Source: Eubacteriales bacterium
Lineage (GTDB): Bacteria > Bacillota > Clostridia > Lachnospirales > Lachnospiraceae
DNA length: 64,000 nt
Reading direction: 5' to 3'
Assembly (NCBI GenBank): GCA_030524745.1
Contig: JAUNGC010000002.1
Coordinates: 62,001-126,000 of the forward strand
A model generated the notes under the pieces. It was not told the DNA's origin. It did no database searches and worked only from the letters and a program-made list of their open reading frames with translations. The position numbers and the translations under genes are program-made. Shown one piece after another: positions 34,598 through 44,783 of the stretch (the stretch's first letter is position 1; the number at the start of each line of letters is the position of its first letter).

Positions 34598-35971
34598 ATG
34601 ACAGGCAAAGAACAGGAATTTAAGGAAAAAAGAACGAATAAACTGGCGACAATGCCGATGGGGAGGCTGATCGTCAGCATATCGCTGCCACTGATGTTTT
34701 CCCTGTTTGTACAGTCGCTTTATAACATGGTGGATTCCATTTTTGTGGCGAGACTGAGCGAAGAGGCGCTGAGCGCGACTTCTCTGGCATCCCCGATTCA
34801 GACGCTGATGGTAGCCGTATCCGTGGGGACGGGCGTGGGAATCAATTCCCTGCTTTCTCGGACGCTGGGAGCGGGGAAGAAGGAAGATGCAAGCGCAATT
34901 GCATCGAACGGTCTTGTTCTTGCAATTTTGTCCTGTATGATATTTATGCTGTTCGGACTGACTTTGGTCACTCCCTTCCTGCGCTGCTTTACCGACGACG
35001 AGCAGTTGCTCTCGCTGGGCGTCTCCTATTTATCCATCTGTACGATTTTCAGTCTGGGGATTTTTGTGGCGACAACGGCGGAACGTCTGCTGCAGGCTAC
35101 CGGCAATACGCTGCTGAGCATGATCGCGCAGGTTACCGGCGCGGTGGCAAACTGTATACTGGACCCGATCATGATATTCGGACTGTTCGGCTGTCCCGCA
35201 ATGGGAATCAAAGGGGCGGCGATTGCAACGGTGCTCGGACAATGGCTGGCGGCGGCGATTGCAATGGCTCTCAATTTGAAATTAAATCACGATATCAGAT
35301 TTGACTTCCGCCACTTTAAACTGCGGGGCGATATCATCCTCGATATTTACAAGGTGGGCGCGCCGTCCATGCTGGTGACCGGTTTAAGCAGCGTCCAGAC
35401 GATGATTTTGAATAAAATTCTGCTGGGATTTTCCGCTACGGCGGTGGCTTTCTTCGGTGTGTTCCACAAGATGCAGAACTTCGTGCAGATGCCGTTAAAC
35501 GGTCTGGCACAGGGCATGATCCCGATTGTGGGATATGCCTGGGGCGCGAAGCGGGGAGACCGGATTCGGGACGCTTTCAAAATCACCTATTCGGTGGGGC
35601 TGATCTTCATGCTGGCTGTGACCGTTGTGATTATGGCTTTCCCGGCCGCGATTCTGGGACTGTTTTCCGCCGGAGAGGCGATGCTTTCGCTGGGGGTTCC
35701 GGCGCTGCGTATTCTGAGCGTCAGCTTCGTATTTATCGCAACCTGCTCGATTATCAGCTATATGTTTACGGGCATGGGTAACGGAATGGTCAATCTTTGC
35801 TGTACCGCCATTCGCGCGCTCCTTCCGATTCCGCTGGTGTTCTGGCTGGCAAAGAGCGCCGGGCTTGGCATGGTCTGGTATGCGATTCCGTTTGCAGATA
35901 TTCTGGCATGCGCTCTGGCGGTTTATATGCTTGCAACTACTTACAAAAAGAAAATAAAACCCATGATGTAA
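34598..35971 (+). CDS. MATE family efflux transporter
   Basis: 457 residues and about twelve hydrophobic helices in two related halves; PMGRLIVSISLPLMFSLFVQ, SLYNMVDSIFVARLSEEALS, and in the second half QMPLNGLAQGMIPIVGYAWG are typical MATE sequences. It exports organic cations or drugs using a Na+ or H+ gradient. GAGGTAAG precedes the ATG. It stands alone between two terminators. Confidence 0.92.
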   Translation: MTGKEQEFKEKRTNKLATMPMGRLIVSISLPLMFSLFVQSLYNMVDSIFVARLSEEALSATSLASPIQTLMVAVSVGTGVGINSLLSRTLGAGKKEDASAIASNGLVLAILSCMIFMLFGLTLVTPFLRCFTDDEQLLSLGVSYLSICTIFSLGIFVATTAERLLQATGNTLLSMIAQVTGAVANCILDPIMIFGLFGCPAMGIKGAAIATVLGQWLAAAIAMALNLKLNHDIRFDFRHFKLRGDIILDIYKVGAPSMLVTGLSSVQTMILNKILLGFSATAVAFFGVFHKMQNFVQMPLNGLAQGMIPIVGYAWGAKRGDRIRDAFKITYSVGLIFMLAVTVVIMAFPAAILGLFSAGEAMLSLGVPALRILSVSFVFIATCSIISYMFTGMGNGMVNLCCTAIRALLPIPLVFWLAKSAGLGMVWYAIPFADILACALAVYMLATTYKKKIKPMM

Positions 35972-35988
35972 TGCGTTTTCAGGTGCAA

Positions 35989-36028
35989 AGTGACAGCGAA
36001 ACCATAGGGCAAAGCTGTTTCTTTTTCC
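35989..36028 (+). terminator. possible weak terminator after the MATE gene
   Basis: ACAGC / GCTGT stem with a long loop followed by TTTCTTTTT. Weak. Confidence 0.35.
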
Positions 36029-36111
36029 CGATTCGTTATGCGGACCGGGAAGGTTCCCCCTTTATGAAGCGAGGAACAAATACATATAAAAAGAGAAAGA
36101 GAGGAACGAAA

Positions 36112-37800
36112 ATGAAACGAAGGACAAAGAAACTGGCGGCGATTCTGACGATAGCCTGTATGACGCTGACAATGCTTGCAGGATGCGGAAATTCCGGTTC
36201 CGGTAGCACAGATGCTTCTAATGATGCCGGAAACAGCAACGCATCCGCAGACGCAGCGGCTGAACAGGAGACGGTTGCAGCTGTAATTGAACAGGTGGAG
36301 AAGGATGAAAGCCGTGCGACTACCGAAACGACGGGGGAACGTTTTGAAAAACTGGTTGTGGCGATCAATGCAGATCCGCAGGATTTAAATCCCTGGAACG
36401 GCAATTCAGGAACCAAATCTTATATTTATCCGTATGTATATGAAAAACTTTTTGATTATGATGCGGAAAATTATTATCCGGTACTGGCAAAGGGATATGA
36501 GGTGGTGGATGACTATCATTGGGATGTGGAAATTTATGATTACATCTATGATTCCGCTGGAAATCACATTACAGCGGATGATGTTCTCTATTCCTATCAA
36601 GTGCAGATTGATTCGGGGTATGCCGTAAAATTTGAAATGTTTGAGTCCATTGAGAAGGTTGACGATTATACGGTGCGTTTTACATGGAATAAGCCGATAG
36701 ACGGCGTTTGTGAACTGGAGTGGGTGCTGTGTCAGATCGTGATCTTCTCGCAGAAAGCGTATGAGGAAGGTGACTTTGCAGTTTCTCCTGTAGGAACCGG
36801 TCCTTATACGGTGAAAAGCTTTACTGCGGGATCTTCCTGCGTGCTGGAGGCAAGAGATGACTATTGGCAGACGGAGGAACTGACCGAAAGAGGACATCAT
36901 GCGAATGTACAGACGTTGGAATTCCGTGTAATTTCAGAATCTGCGCAGCATGTGATCGGTCTGCAGAGCGGGACACTGGATTTCTCGTTTAATGTTCCGA
37001 CTGAGAATCTGAGCGACTTTGCAGAGGGTGGACAGTATTCTGACCGATACAATATTTACCGGGCGCCCAGTGGGCAGATTCAGTGGCTGATTGGTAATAT
37101 GAGCGGTAATTCCATCTGGTCGGACATCAATTTCCGTCTGGCTGTATACTATGCTATGAATACGGAAGCGATTGCGAAGGTGGCGAATATAGAAGCCGGC
37201 ACAGCGCTGTGTTCCGCCAAGTATGATAATTATTATGAAGCATGGTCCCAGCTGGATAACTATATGACAAATTATGATGTGGAACTGGCAGCAGAATATC
37301 TGGAAAAGAGCGGATATAATGGTGAAACGCTCAAGCTGCTGGCTTCCAATGAAGAAGCTTTTAAAAATGCCGCGACCATGATCCAGTCTCTGCTGACGGG
37401 CATCGGTGTGAATGTGGAAGTGGAAATTATGGAAGAAGCTGCTGTTTCAGCATGCCTGACAGAACCCGATGCTTATGATTTAACCATAGGCTATTGCGGC
37501 GGTCCTACCCTGATCGGCACATGGAACAGATTGTTTAATAATGCCGACTTTGCAGATGGAAGCTGTATCGGTATGAATGCGGATGAAAAAGTTCCTGAAT
37601 TGTATGCGGCTGCGAATTCCGCTGAAGGATATAATATGGAAAACCTGACTGCGCTGATGCAGTATGTTGTGGATAATGCGTACTGCTATGTGTATGGATA
37701 TCCTTCCACCAGCTATGTTTATAACAATCAGATCGCAGAACTTGTTACAAACTATGCGGCGGAACTGCGCTTCGGCGACTGCGTTTACTATATGGATTGA
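36112..37800 (+). CDS. ABC importer substrate-binding lipoprotein (family 5, peptide/nickel type)
   Basis: 562 residues. A lipoprotein signal with lipobox LAGC puts the modified Cys at residue 25; a Ser/Asn/Ala-rich linker follows, and then the SBP family 5 domain: VVAINADPQDLNPWN, YPYVYEKLFDYDAENYYPVL, and VRFTWNKPIDG. It captures peptides or similar compounds outside the cell for the permeases encoded next. The start is ATG 36112 with GAGAGGAACG upstream; the open frame before it lies in non-coding sequence. Confidence 0.92.
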   Translation: MKRRTKKLAAILTIACMTLTMLAGCGNSGSGSTDASNDAGNSNASADAAAEQETVAAVIEQVEKDESRATTETTGERFEKLVVAINADPQDLNPWNGNSGTKSYIYPYVYEKLFDYDAENYYPVLAKGYEVVDDYHWDVEIYDYIYDSAGNHITADDVLYSYQVQIDSGYAVKFEMFESIEKVDDYTVRFTWNKPIDGVCELEWVLCQIVIFSQKAYEEGDFAVSPVGTGPYTVKSFTAGSSCVLEARDDYWQTEELTERGHHANVQTLEFRVISESAQHVIGLQSGTLDFSFNVPTENLSDFAEGGQYSDRYNIYRAPSGQIQWLIGNMSGNSIWSDINFRLAVYYAMNTEAIAKVANIEAGTALCSAKYDNYYEAWSQLDNYMTNYDVELAAEYLEKSGYNGETLKLLASNEEAFKNAATMIQSLLTGIGVNVEVEIMEEAAVSACLTEPDAYDLTIGYCGGPTLIGTWNRLFNNADFADGSCIGMNADEKVPELYAAANSAEGYNMENLTALMQYVVDNAYCYVYGYPSTSYVYNNQIAELVTNYAAELRFGDCVYYMD

Positions 37801-37869
37801 GGGGATCCTGTTGGCTGAAAGGTGTGCGGCGGAACTGTACCGCCGCACACCGGTATGAAGGGAAAAAAT

Positions 37870-38811
37870 ATGCGGAAATATATAATCAACAGATTGTTAT
37901 GGATGATCGTTATTGTGATCGCCACGGCTTTTCTGATTTTTTCGATTTTGTATTTTACGCCGGGAGATCCGGCGAGATATCTTCTGGGAACTACCGCATC
38001 GGAGGCTGATATCGCCGCAAAGCATGAGCAAATGGGGCTGAATGACCCATATCTGGTGCAGCTGGGCAGATATATGTACGACACGTTTATCCGGTTTGAT
38101 TTCGGTACATCATGGGTGTTTGAGGTCCCGGTTTACAGCGAACTGGCATCGCGTCTTCCCCGTACGCTGATTATCGGCCTGTTTGCGATGGTATTGAATG
38201 TCATTGTGGGTTTAAGTCTCGGTATTTTTGCCGGAACGCACAGCGGAAAATGGCAGGACTCTCTGACAATGGCGATTGCGATGGTGTTCGTATCCTGCCC
38301 CGACTTCTGGGTGGCTTTGATGATGATACTATTGTTTACGGCCAGGCTTGGGTGGCTGCCGGCATACGGAATCGACAGCTGGAAATGTTATATTATGCCG
38401 ATTATCGCCAGTTCTTTAGGCGGTGTTGCCAATAACGCCAGACAGACGAGATCCAGCATATTGGAGGTGTTCCGGGCAGATTATATCACGACGGCACGGG
38501 CAAAAGGACAGGTGGAGAAAAAGGTTGTCCTTCACCATATGCTCCCAAATGCGTTGATGCCGATCATCACTTCTCTGGGAACCGGTCTTTCCCGCATTGT
38601 TGCCGGTTCGGCGGTAATTGAGGCGGTATTTTCGATTCCCGGCGTGGGACAGTACATGCTGACCTCCGTGAATTACAGAGATTATCCGGCAGTACGGGCC
38701 TGCGTGCTGTTTTTTGCAGTATTCGCCGCAATCGTCATGCTGTTGGTCGATCTGGTTTATGCATTTGTGGATCCCCGGATCAAAGCAAAATATGACAGTG
38801 GGAGGAAATAA
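37870..38811 (+). CDS. ABC importer permease, DppB/OppB type
   Basis: 313 residues, six hydrophobic helices. MRKYIINRLLWMIVIVIATA opens the protein; YFTPGDPARYLLG and the EAA loop TARAKGQVEKKVVLHHMLPN are typical of OppB/DppB. ATG 37870 is chosen because GAAGGG lies 7-8 bases upstream. Second gene of the importer operon. Confidence 0.93.
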   Translation: MRKYIINRLLWMIVIVIATAFLIFSILYFTPGDPARYLLGTTASEADIAAKHEQMGLNDPYLVQLGRYMYDTFIRFDFGTSWVFEVPVYSELASRLPRTLIIGLFAMVLNVIVGLSLGIFAGTHSGKWQDSLTMAIAMVFVSCPDFWVALMMILLFTARLGWLPAYGIDSWKCYIMPIIASSLGGVANNARQTRSSILEVFRADYITTARAKGQVEKKVVLHHMLPNALMPIITSLGTGLSRIVAGSAVIEAVFSIPGVGQYMLTSVNYRDYPAVRACVLFFAVFAAIVMLLVDLVYAFVDPRIKAKYDSGRK

Positions 38812-38816
38812 AACAG

Positions 38817-39695
38817 ATGAAAACGATCAAGAGAGAAAAAGAGAAAGAACAAAAAACCTCCTGGCTGGCAGAAACCCTGGTGCGCATGGTAAAAAGTCCG
38901 GGCGCAAAAGTGGGAACATTTCTTTTTGTGCTGATGTGCCTGATCTGTATTCTGGCTCCGGTGATTGCGCCCTATGGCGTCAACGAGATGGATCTGAACG
39001 CCATGTTTAAGGGACCCTGCAGAGAGCATTGGTTTGGAACAGATGCAATGGGACGCGATATTCTGACGCGGCTGCTTTACGGCGGCAGATATTCTCTGGC
39101 ATTGGGCGTATGCGCTTCTTTGTTTGGCGCTGCAATTGGCATTGTGATCGGCAGCGTGGCTGGTTATTTCGGCGGAATCGTGGAAACGATCATCATGCGC
39201 ATCATGGACGTCTGGTCTTCTCTGCCTTCCATGCTGCTTTGCATTTTGATTTCCTCTGCGCTCGGCGCCGGATTTTTCAACACAATACTCGCCCTCACGG
39301 TGGGCGGTGTTCCCGGCAATGTCCGCATGATCCGCGGGCAGATCCTTGCGGAACGGTCAAAGGAATATCTGGAAGCTGCGGAATCCATTAACTGCTCCAG
39401 AGTAAGTATTATGTTCAAACATCTGCTTCCGAATGTTGTGTCGCCGCTGATTGTTACAACGACGATGGGCATCGGCAGTACGATCACGACGTCCGCTTCT
39501 TTAAGTTATATCGGACTCGGCGTACAGCCGCCCACGCCGGAATGGGGCGCAATGCTGTCTGATGCGCGCGCACACATTTTGAACTATCCGTATCTGATGA
39601 CATTCCCTGGGCTGTTCATCGCAGTTACGATTCTGGCGATCAACCTGTTGGGAGACGGGCTGCGCGATGCGCTGGATCCCAAGCTGAGAAACTGA
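38817..39695 (+). CDS. ABC importer permease, DppC/OppC type
   Basis: 292 residues. The N-terminal helix is followed by the extracytoplasmic HWFGTDAMGRDILTRLLYGG, diagnostic of OppC/DppC, and by the EAA loop YLEAAESINCSRVSIMFKHL. It partners the upstream permease; the two genes are 5 bases apart. GTGGGAGG precedes the ATG. Confidence 0.94.
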   Translation: MKTIKREKEKEQKTSWLAETLVRMVKSPGAKVGTFLFVLMCLICILAPVIAPYGVNEMDLNAMFKGPCREHWFGTDAMGRDILTRLLYGGRYSLALGVCASLFGAAIGIVIGSVAGYFGGIVETIIMRIMDVWSSLPSMLLCILISSALGAGFFNTILALTVGGVPGNVRMIRGQILAERSKEYLEAAESINCSRVSIMFKHLLPNVVSPLIVTTTMGIGSTITTSASLSYIGLGVQPPTPEWGAMLSDARAHILNYPYLMTFPGLFIAVTILAINLLGDGLRDALDPKLRN

Positions 39696-39708
39696 GGGAG
39701 GATGGAAA

Positions 39709-40689
39709 ATGGAAAAGAGTAATACAGATTTTCTCTCAGTAAAAGATCTGAGAGTGATTTATACATCAGGGAAAAAAATTGTGGAAGCGGTAAACGGCGT
39801 TTCCTTTCACATGAAAAAAGGAGAAACGCTGGCGCTGGTGGGAGAGACCGGCGCAGGAAAAACGACGATCGCCCGTGCGATTCTCGGAATTCTGCCCAAT
39901 CCTCCGGCGAAACTGACCGGCGGCGAGATTTTTCTGGAGGGACAGGAACTGACGAAGCTGAAGGAAGAGGAAATGCTCAAGATCAGAGGAAACAGGATTG
40001 CAATGATCTTTCAGGATCCCATGACGGCGCTGAATCCTCTTCAGACGGTTGGCGATCAGATTACGGAAGGTCTGCTTTTACATAACGACTATACAAGGGC
40101 GGAGGCCAAAAAGAAAGCGGGAGAGATGCTGGAAATGGTTGGAATTCCCGTTTCCCGTTATGGGGAATATCCGTTTGAATTTTCCGGCGGGATGAAGCAG
40201 CGTGTGGTAATTGCCATGGCGCTTGCCTGCAATCCGGATCTGCTTCTGGCGGATGAGCCGACGACGGCGCTTGACGTGACGATTCAGGCCCAGGTGCTGG
40301 ACCTGATCCGGGATCTGCGGACGAAGTATCATACGTCCATGATTTTGATTACGCATGATCTGGGAGTTGTGGCGGAGACGAGCGACAATGTGGCCGTTGT
40401 ATATGCAGGGCAGATTATCGAGTACGGAAGCAAGAAAAATATCTTTTTACATGCGACGCATCCGTATACCCATGGCCTGTTCGATTCCCTTCCGAATATG
40501 AATGAGAATGCAGAACGGTTAAAGCCGATTCCGGGCACTACGCCGGACCCGACCGCTCTGCCTGCAGGCTGCAAATTTTCGCCCCGCTGTCCGTATGCAA
40601 CGAAGGAGTGCCGGGAAACAGAAGCGGAACTGAAAGAAATTGCACCGGGACATTTTTGCCGCTGCATTCATAAAAAGCAGGAGGACTGA
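39709..40689 (+). CDS. ABC importer ATPase, DppD/OppD type
   Basis: 326 residues. Walker [11 protein letters not shown]-loop [13 protein letters not shown], signature [15 protein letters not shown], Walker [15 protein letters not shown] and H-loop [12 protein letters not shown]. The C-terminal oligopeptide-transporter extension has cysteines [14 protein letters not shown], likely metal or Fe-S ligands as in DppD/OppD. One of two ATPases of the importer. Confidence 0.95.
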   Translation: MEKSNTDFLSVKDLRVIYTSGKKIVEAVNGVSFHMKKGETLALVGETGAGKTTIARAILGILPNPPAKLTGGEIFLEGQELTKLKEEEMLKIRGNRIAMIFQDPMTALNPLQTVGDQITEGLLLHNDYTRAEAKKKAGEMLEMVGIPVSRYGEYPFEFSGGMKQRVVIAMALACNPDLLLADEPTTALDVTIQAQVLDLIRDLRTKYHTSMILITHDLGVVAETSDNVAVVYAGQIIEYGSKKNIFLHATHPYTHGLFDSLPNMNENAERLKPIPGTTPDPTALPAGCKFSPRCPYATKECRETEAELKEIAPGHFCRCIHKKQED

Positions 40690-40693
40690 CGGT

Positions 40694-41653
40694 ATGCCGG
40701 ACACATTAATAGAGGTAAAAAATCTAAAAAAATATTTCAAGGTTCCAGCCGGAATGAATCATGCGGTGGATGATGTTTCTCTGACTATAAACAGGGGAGA
40801 AACGCTGGGCGTGGTAGGAGAATCCGGCTGCGGAAAATCAACGCTGGGACGCACGATCATTCACCTGCAGGAGGCGACGGACGGTCAGATCTTCTTTGAC
40901 GGAAAGGATATCACGCATGTTTCCGGCAAAAAACTGCGGGAAGCCAGAGAGAAGATGCAGATCGTTTTTCAGGATCCTTATTCTTCTTTGAATCCGAGAC
41001 TGCGTGTGGAAAATACGATTCTGGAACCGTTAAAGCATTCCGGCCGTTTTTCTTCCAGACAGCAGCTGCGGGAAGAGGCAAACCGGCTGATGGAACTGGT
41101 CGGTATCGATACCAGATTGCGACAGGCATATCCGCATGAACTGGACGGCGGACGCAGACAGCGTGTGGGGATTGCGCGGGCCCTGGCGCTGAATCCGGAG
41201 TTTATTGTTTGCGACGAACCGGTGTCTGCGCTGGATGTTTCCATTCAGGCACAGGTGCTGAATCTGCTGATGGATTTGCAGGATTCCATGGGACTCGCTT
41301 ATATGTTTGTCACGCATGATCTATCCGTCGTCAGGCATATTTCGGACCACATCTGCGTCATGTATCTGGGACAATTGGTGGAAAAGTGTTCCACGGAAGA
41401 ACTTTTTAAGCATAACATGCATCCTTATACCAATGCGCTACTGTCGGCCATTCCATCCACGGATATTTTTCATCCCATGCAGCGGGTACAGTTAAAGGGG
41501 GAAATCACCTCTGCAATCAATCCGAAACCGGGATGCAGATTTGCAGCGCGTTGCCCGTATGCGACGGAAAAATGTCAGGAACCGCAAAAGCTTCGGGAAA
41601 TTTCCAAAGATCATTTTGTATCCTGTTGCAGAGCGGAAGAAATAGCGGGTTAA
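40694..41653 (+). CDS. ABC importer ATPase, DppF/OppF type
   Basis: 319 residues. Walker [11 protein letters not shown]-loop [13 protein letters not shown], Walker [16 protein letters not shown]-loop FVTHDLSVV. The signature reads LDGGRRQR where LSGGQ is usual, a variant also seen in other clostridial OppF-like proteins. The C-terminal [14 protein letters not shown] cluster is present. ATG 40694 lies 4 bases after the upstream stop, with GGAGGAC in the end of that gene. Confidence 0.94.
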   Translation: MPDTLIEVKNLKKYFKVPAGMNHAVDDVSLTINRGETLGVVGESGCGKSTLGRTIIHLQEATDGQIFFDGKDITHVSGKKLREAREKMQIVFQDPYSSLNPRLRVENTILEPLKHSGRFSSRQQLREEANRLMELVGIDTRLRQAYPHELDGGRRQRVGIARALALNPEFIVCDEPVSALDVSIQAQVLNLLMDLQDSMGLAYMFVTHDLSVVRHISDHICVMYLGQLVEKCSTEELFKHNMHPYTNALLSAIPSTDIFHPMQRVQLKGEITSAINPKPGCRFAARCPYATEKCQEPQKLREISKDHFVSCCRAEEIAG

Positions 41654-41679
41654 CGAATTTTATCACGTGGAGGTTTTAC

Positions 41680-42354
41680 ATGTTCTTTAAAGGATCAGCA
41701 AGCGATAGTGTCAGACAAAGCGGCGGAATGGAAAAAAAGAAGCACTTGCAGGGGAAAGCCTACAGGCGTTTCTTCGAGGGGTACACGGAATTTGCCGTGC
41801 CGAAAGAAAACGGAAAAGGCGATAAAATCCTTCGCATTTATACGGCGGAATACTATCGCTGTAAACTTGGGGACAGACAGTTTTTTCTGCTAAAACTGTT
41901 TTATGTATGTCTCTATTTGGTCATGCTGATCTGTTTTGTTACGGCTGCGACAGAACCGCTTCAGAGCAATTCAGTCTGGTATGTCGTGTTGCCTCAAACT
42001 TGCTGCGTTTTCTTTTTTGGCTGGTTGTTTTTGGGACTGATGAAATATCTTTTTGCGCAACGAAATATGACTGTTTACGGCTACCGGACCTCTACGCAGA
42101 ATGTGAAGCGGGCGGCAATGGGACTGGGATTTTCCTTGGCATGGCTCAGTCTGACGAACGCTTGTTTTGTGGCGTTGCACATCCGGTATATATTGGTCCG
42201 GGAGATTTTCTGCATTATGCGTTTTCTGGTCGGAACAGGTGCGGCTGTGCTGCTTTATTTTACAGAGTGTCGGGTCGTTTATCAGAAAATGCCGAATCCG
42301 CAGGGAAACACGGCGTGTGCGGAAGAAGAAAACTGTTATTATGTGGGAAAATAA
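41680..42354 (+). CDS. four-helix membrane protein of unknown function
   Basis: 224 residues with four hydrophobic helices (about 68-90, 100-125, 147-172 and 180-200) and a soluble N-terminal part of about 65 residues. Not recognised as a known family. ATG 41680 follows GTGGAGG. Its place between the importer ATPase and the lactonase suggests co-expression; it could be a further transport or regulatory part of the same system. Confidence 0.65.
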   Translation: MFFKGSASDSVRQSGGMEKKKHLQGKAYRRFFEGYTEFAVPKENGKGDKILRIYTAEYYRCKLGDRQFFLLKLFYVCLYLVMLICFVTAATEPLQSNSVWYVVLPQTCCVFFFGWLFLGLMKYLFAQRNMTVYGYRTSTQNVKRAAMGLGFSLAWLSLTNACFVALHIRYILVREIFCIMRFLVGTGAAVLLYFTECRVVYQKMPNPQGNTACAEEENCYYVGK

Positions 42355-42396
42355 ATTGGAATATAGAATGGAAAGGATGAGAAAAGGTGTTACGGA

Positions 42397-43596
42397 ATGA
42401 CTGAGAAAAAAATTTTTATGTATGTGAGTCTGTGGAAAGAGCACGGCGGCGCGCCTGGACTGGGGCTTTTTACTTTTGATACCCAAAGCGGAGAAATTGA
42501 ACTGGTAAAGCAGTTAAATGATAAGATTTCCTTTAACTGTTCGAGAGTGGATTCTGCGCATAACAGAATGTATCTGTGCAACGAAACGGATGTGTTGGAT
42601 GGTGTGAACTACAGTAGCGGCAGAATTTACGGTTATCAGTTGGATCCTTTGACGGGAGAGGTGAGCGAACTGTTTCATAAGGAGACTTTTTGCCCGAATC
42701 CGGCCTATTTAAACTTCGATGATACGGGGAAATATATGATCGTCGCGCATCATTCCAGTCCCGCAAATATTACGACAATTGAGCGGGATGAGGATGGAAA
42801 TTTTATGCCGGTTGTCACATTCAACGATTCGGTTGTGGAACTTTTTTCTATGAAAGAGGACGGCACAATCGACAAGTTGCTGGATGTGAAGAAGCATGAA
42901 AGTAAAACACCGCTGCTTGATCGTTTCGGCAGAAGAACCAATACCCATCCGCATTGCGTGGTGAAATCCCCGTCCGGAAATCTGTTCGCCGTATGCGATA
43001 AGGGGGACGGATGCGTTTATTTGTATACGATCGATAGAGAAAAGGAAGAACTGCGGTTGTGTAGCAAATATCTTTCCGACGAAGAAGGCTGTGCGCCGCG
43101 CTACTGCGCGTTCCATCCTGCGCTGCCTTATCTTTTCATCAATCATGAGCATGAACACAACGGGAAAATGACGGTCAGCGCGTTCCGCTATGAGGATGAC
43201 GGGACGATGGAGCGAATCGGCGTATATAGCGTGTTGCCGGAAGGATTTGTGCTGGGAGAAGGGCATTTTGAACAGCAGGGATTTTGTATCCATCCCAGCG
43301 GCAAATATGTGTACAGTATTATTCATTCCGCTTACAGCATTAACTGTGTTTCCGTGCTGGCCGTGAAGGAAGAAAGCGGAGAATTGGAGTTGATCCAGAA
43401 TCAGCCGATTGAAGGCGTATGGCCCCGCGGCTGCGCGCTGTCTCCGGACGGACGCTTCCTGGTGACGAGTTGCCTTGCAAGCGGGGATATTGCAGTTTAC
43501 CGGATAGAAGAGGACGGAACATTATGCCCTGCCGGTTCTATGGCGAAGCTACAGGGCGGCTCTTATATCAGCTTTTATGAACCATCAAATGAATGA
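42397..43596 (+). CDS. lactonase-fold (6-phosphogluconolactonase family) beta-propeller
   Basis: 399 residues without a signal peptide. Repeated blades such as HNRMYLCNETD, NPAYLNFDDTGKYMIVAHHS, HPHCVVKSPSGNLFAVCDKG and WPRGCALSPDGRFLVTSC match the seven-bladed lactonase family. Members hydrolyse sugar lactones or muconolactone; the substrate here is unknown. The neighbouring importer and esterase suggest a small catabolic unit. Confidence 0.82.
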   Translation: MTEKKIFMYVSLWKEHGGAPGLGLFTFDTQSGEIELVKQLNDKISFNCSRVDSAHNRMYLCNETDVLDGVNYSSGRIYGYQLDPLTGEVSELFHKETFCPNPAYLNFDDTGKYMIVAHHSSPANITTIERDEDGNFMPVVTFNDSVVELFSMKEDGTIDKLLDVKKHESKTPLLDRFGRRTNTHPHCVVKSPSGNLFAVCDKGDGCVYLYTIDREKEELRLCSKYLSDEEGCAPRYCAFHPALPYLFINHEHEHNGKMTVSAFRYEDDGTMERIGVYSVLPEGFVLGEGHFEQQGFCIHPSGKYVYSIIHSAYSINCVSVLAVKEESGELELIQNQPIEGVWPRGCALSPDGRFLVTSCLASGDIAVYRIEEDGTLCPAGSMAKLQGGSYISFYEPSNE

Positions 43597-43612
43597 CAGA
43601 AAGGGGATTACG

Positions 43613-44680
43613 ATGAAAGAAAAATATCATGCAGTAGGACCGGAGGCAGGGTACGCGAAAGGAACATTCGATCCGGCCGCATATGAAAATTCCGCGCTTG
43701 GCCGCACGACGGCAGAAATGCGGGGCATTTACGATCAGTATAAGGGAGATCAGATGAATCCGGCTGTTCTTGCCTATTGGAAAGAAAAAGGGGTGAAAAA
43801 GGAAGTTTTTGATGCCGATAAAGAAGCGGAGCAGATGATGTTTTCTGTCCTGACGCCGCTGAAAACGGAAAAAGATCATAAATATCCGCTGATTTACTGT
43901 CTACATGGCGGCGGAGAAGATATTTTCAGCGCGGAGGTCTACGGCTATGGCCTGCTGACCGGCATGGGTAATTGTATTACCGTATGCCCTACCGCATCCA
44001 CCCACGGAAATCCCATGGTGGAAGCGGAATTCATCAGAATTCTTGGCTTTCTAAAGGAGCATGCTTATCCGGTGGATTTTACGCGCGTATATGTGGTCGG
44101 TTTTTCCGGCGGAGAAGGGGCTACACAACGGCTTGCGATGCTGCATGCAGATAAGATCGCCGGGATCGGACCGACTCCCGGACCTAACAGTTTCAGAGGC
44201 GTGTCCCTGCCGATCCTGCAGGCTGGGTATAATGAAAAATTCGGCCTGGATATGCCGATGATCTGCTTAGGCGGTAGTGAAGACGGCGGAGATATGTGGC
44301 CGCTGAATACACAGCAGTGCGTTAATTCCTTTAATTTCTGCATGCAGAATGTGGTAAAAGCGAAAAACTATAAGCAGCTGACGCTGGATGAAACCTGCAG
44401 GATTGCCAGAACTTCTCCCAATACAGTGAGCAGATTGTTCGGATTGGAGTTTGATGAATCCTGGATTAATAAACTGGAGGATACCTACATATATTTCGGA
44501 GATTTTTATAATGAAAAGGGCTGGCCGATGGCACGATTCGGCAGCATCATCGGAATGCCGCATATTCAGTGCCCCGAACAGGCCATGCTCATCTGGAGTT
44601 TCCTGCGCCAGTTTTCCCGCGATTTAAAAACAGGCGCGCTGCGCTTTGATAAGGCGGAAGTGGGCGGAGCCAATAAATAG
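43613..44680 (+). CDS. alpha/beta-hydrolase (esterase-like)
   Basis: 355 residues, cytosolic. YPLIYCLHGGGEDIF gives the oxyanion-hole region and VYVVGFSGGEGATQRLAML the nucleophile elbow with Ser in GFSGG; the late GMPHIQCPEQAMLIW could carry the catalytic His. It resembles PHB-depolymerase/feruloyl-esterase-like hydrolases, but the substrate is unknown. AAAGGGG precedes ATG 43613. It is the last gene of the importer unit, followed by a terminator. Confidence 0.75.
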   Translation: MKEKYHAVGPEAGYAKGTFDPAAYENSALGRTTAEMRGIYDQYKGDQMNPAVLAYWKEKGVKKEVFDADKEAEQMMFSVLTPLKTEKDHKYPLIYCLHGGGEDIFSAEVYGYGLLTGMGNCITVCPTASTHGNPMVEAEFIRILGFLKEHAYPVDFTRVYVVGFSGGEGATQRLAMLHADKIAGIGPTPGPNSFRGVSLPILQAGYNEKFGLDMPMICLGGSEDGGDMWPLNTQQCVNSFNFCMQNVVKAKNYKQLTLDETCRIARTSPNTVSRLFGLEFDESWINKLEDTYIYFGDFYNEKGWPMARFGSIIGMPHIQCPEQAMLIWSFLRQFSRDLKTGALRFDKAEVGGANK

Positions 44681-44690
44681 CGTTATAGCG

Positions 44691-44739
44691 CAAACAGAAG
44701 AGATGCCGGACGGATTCTTGCCGGCCTCTTTTCTGTTTG
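44691..44739 (+). terminator. intrinsic terminator after the importer-hydrolase unit
   Basis: Long dyad CAAACAGAAGAG...GCCGG / CCGGC...CTCTTTTCTGTTTG with T-rich 3' side. Confidence 0.72.
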
Positions 44740-44783
44740 TGTCGCAGCAGGGTCAGGGCCGCCTGCCAGGAAGGGGCATGACC

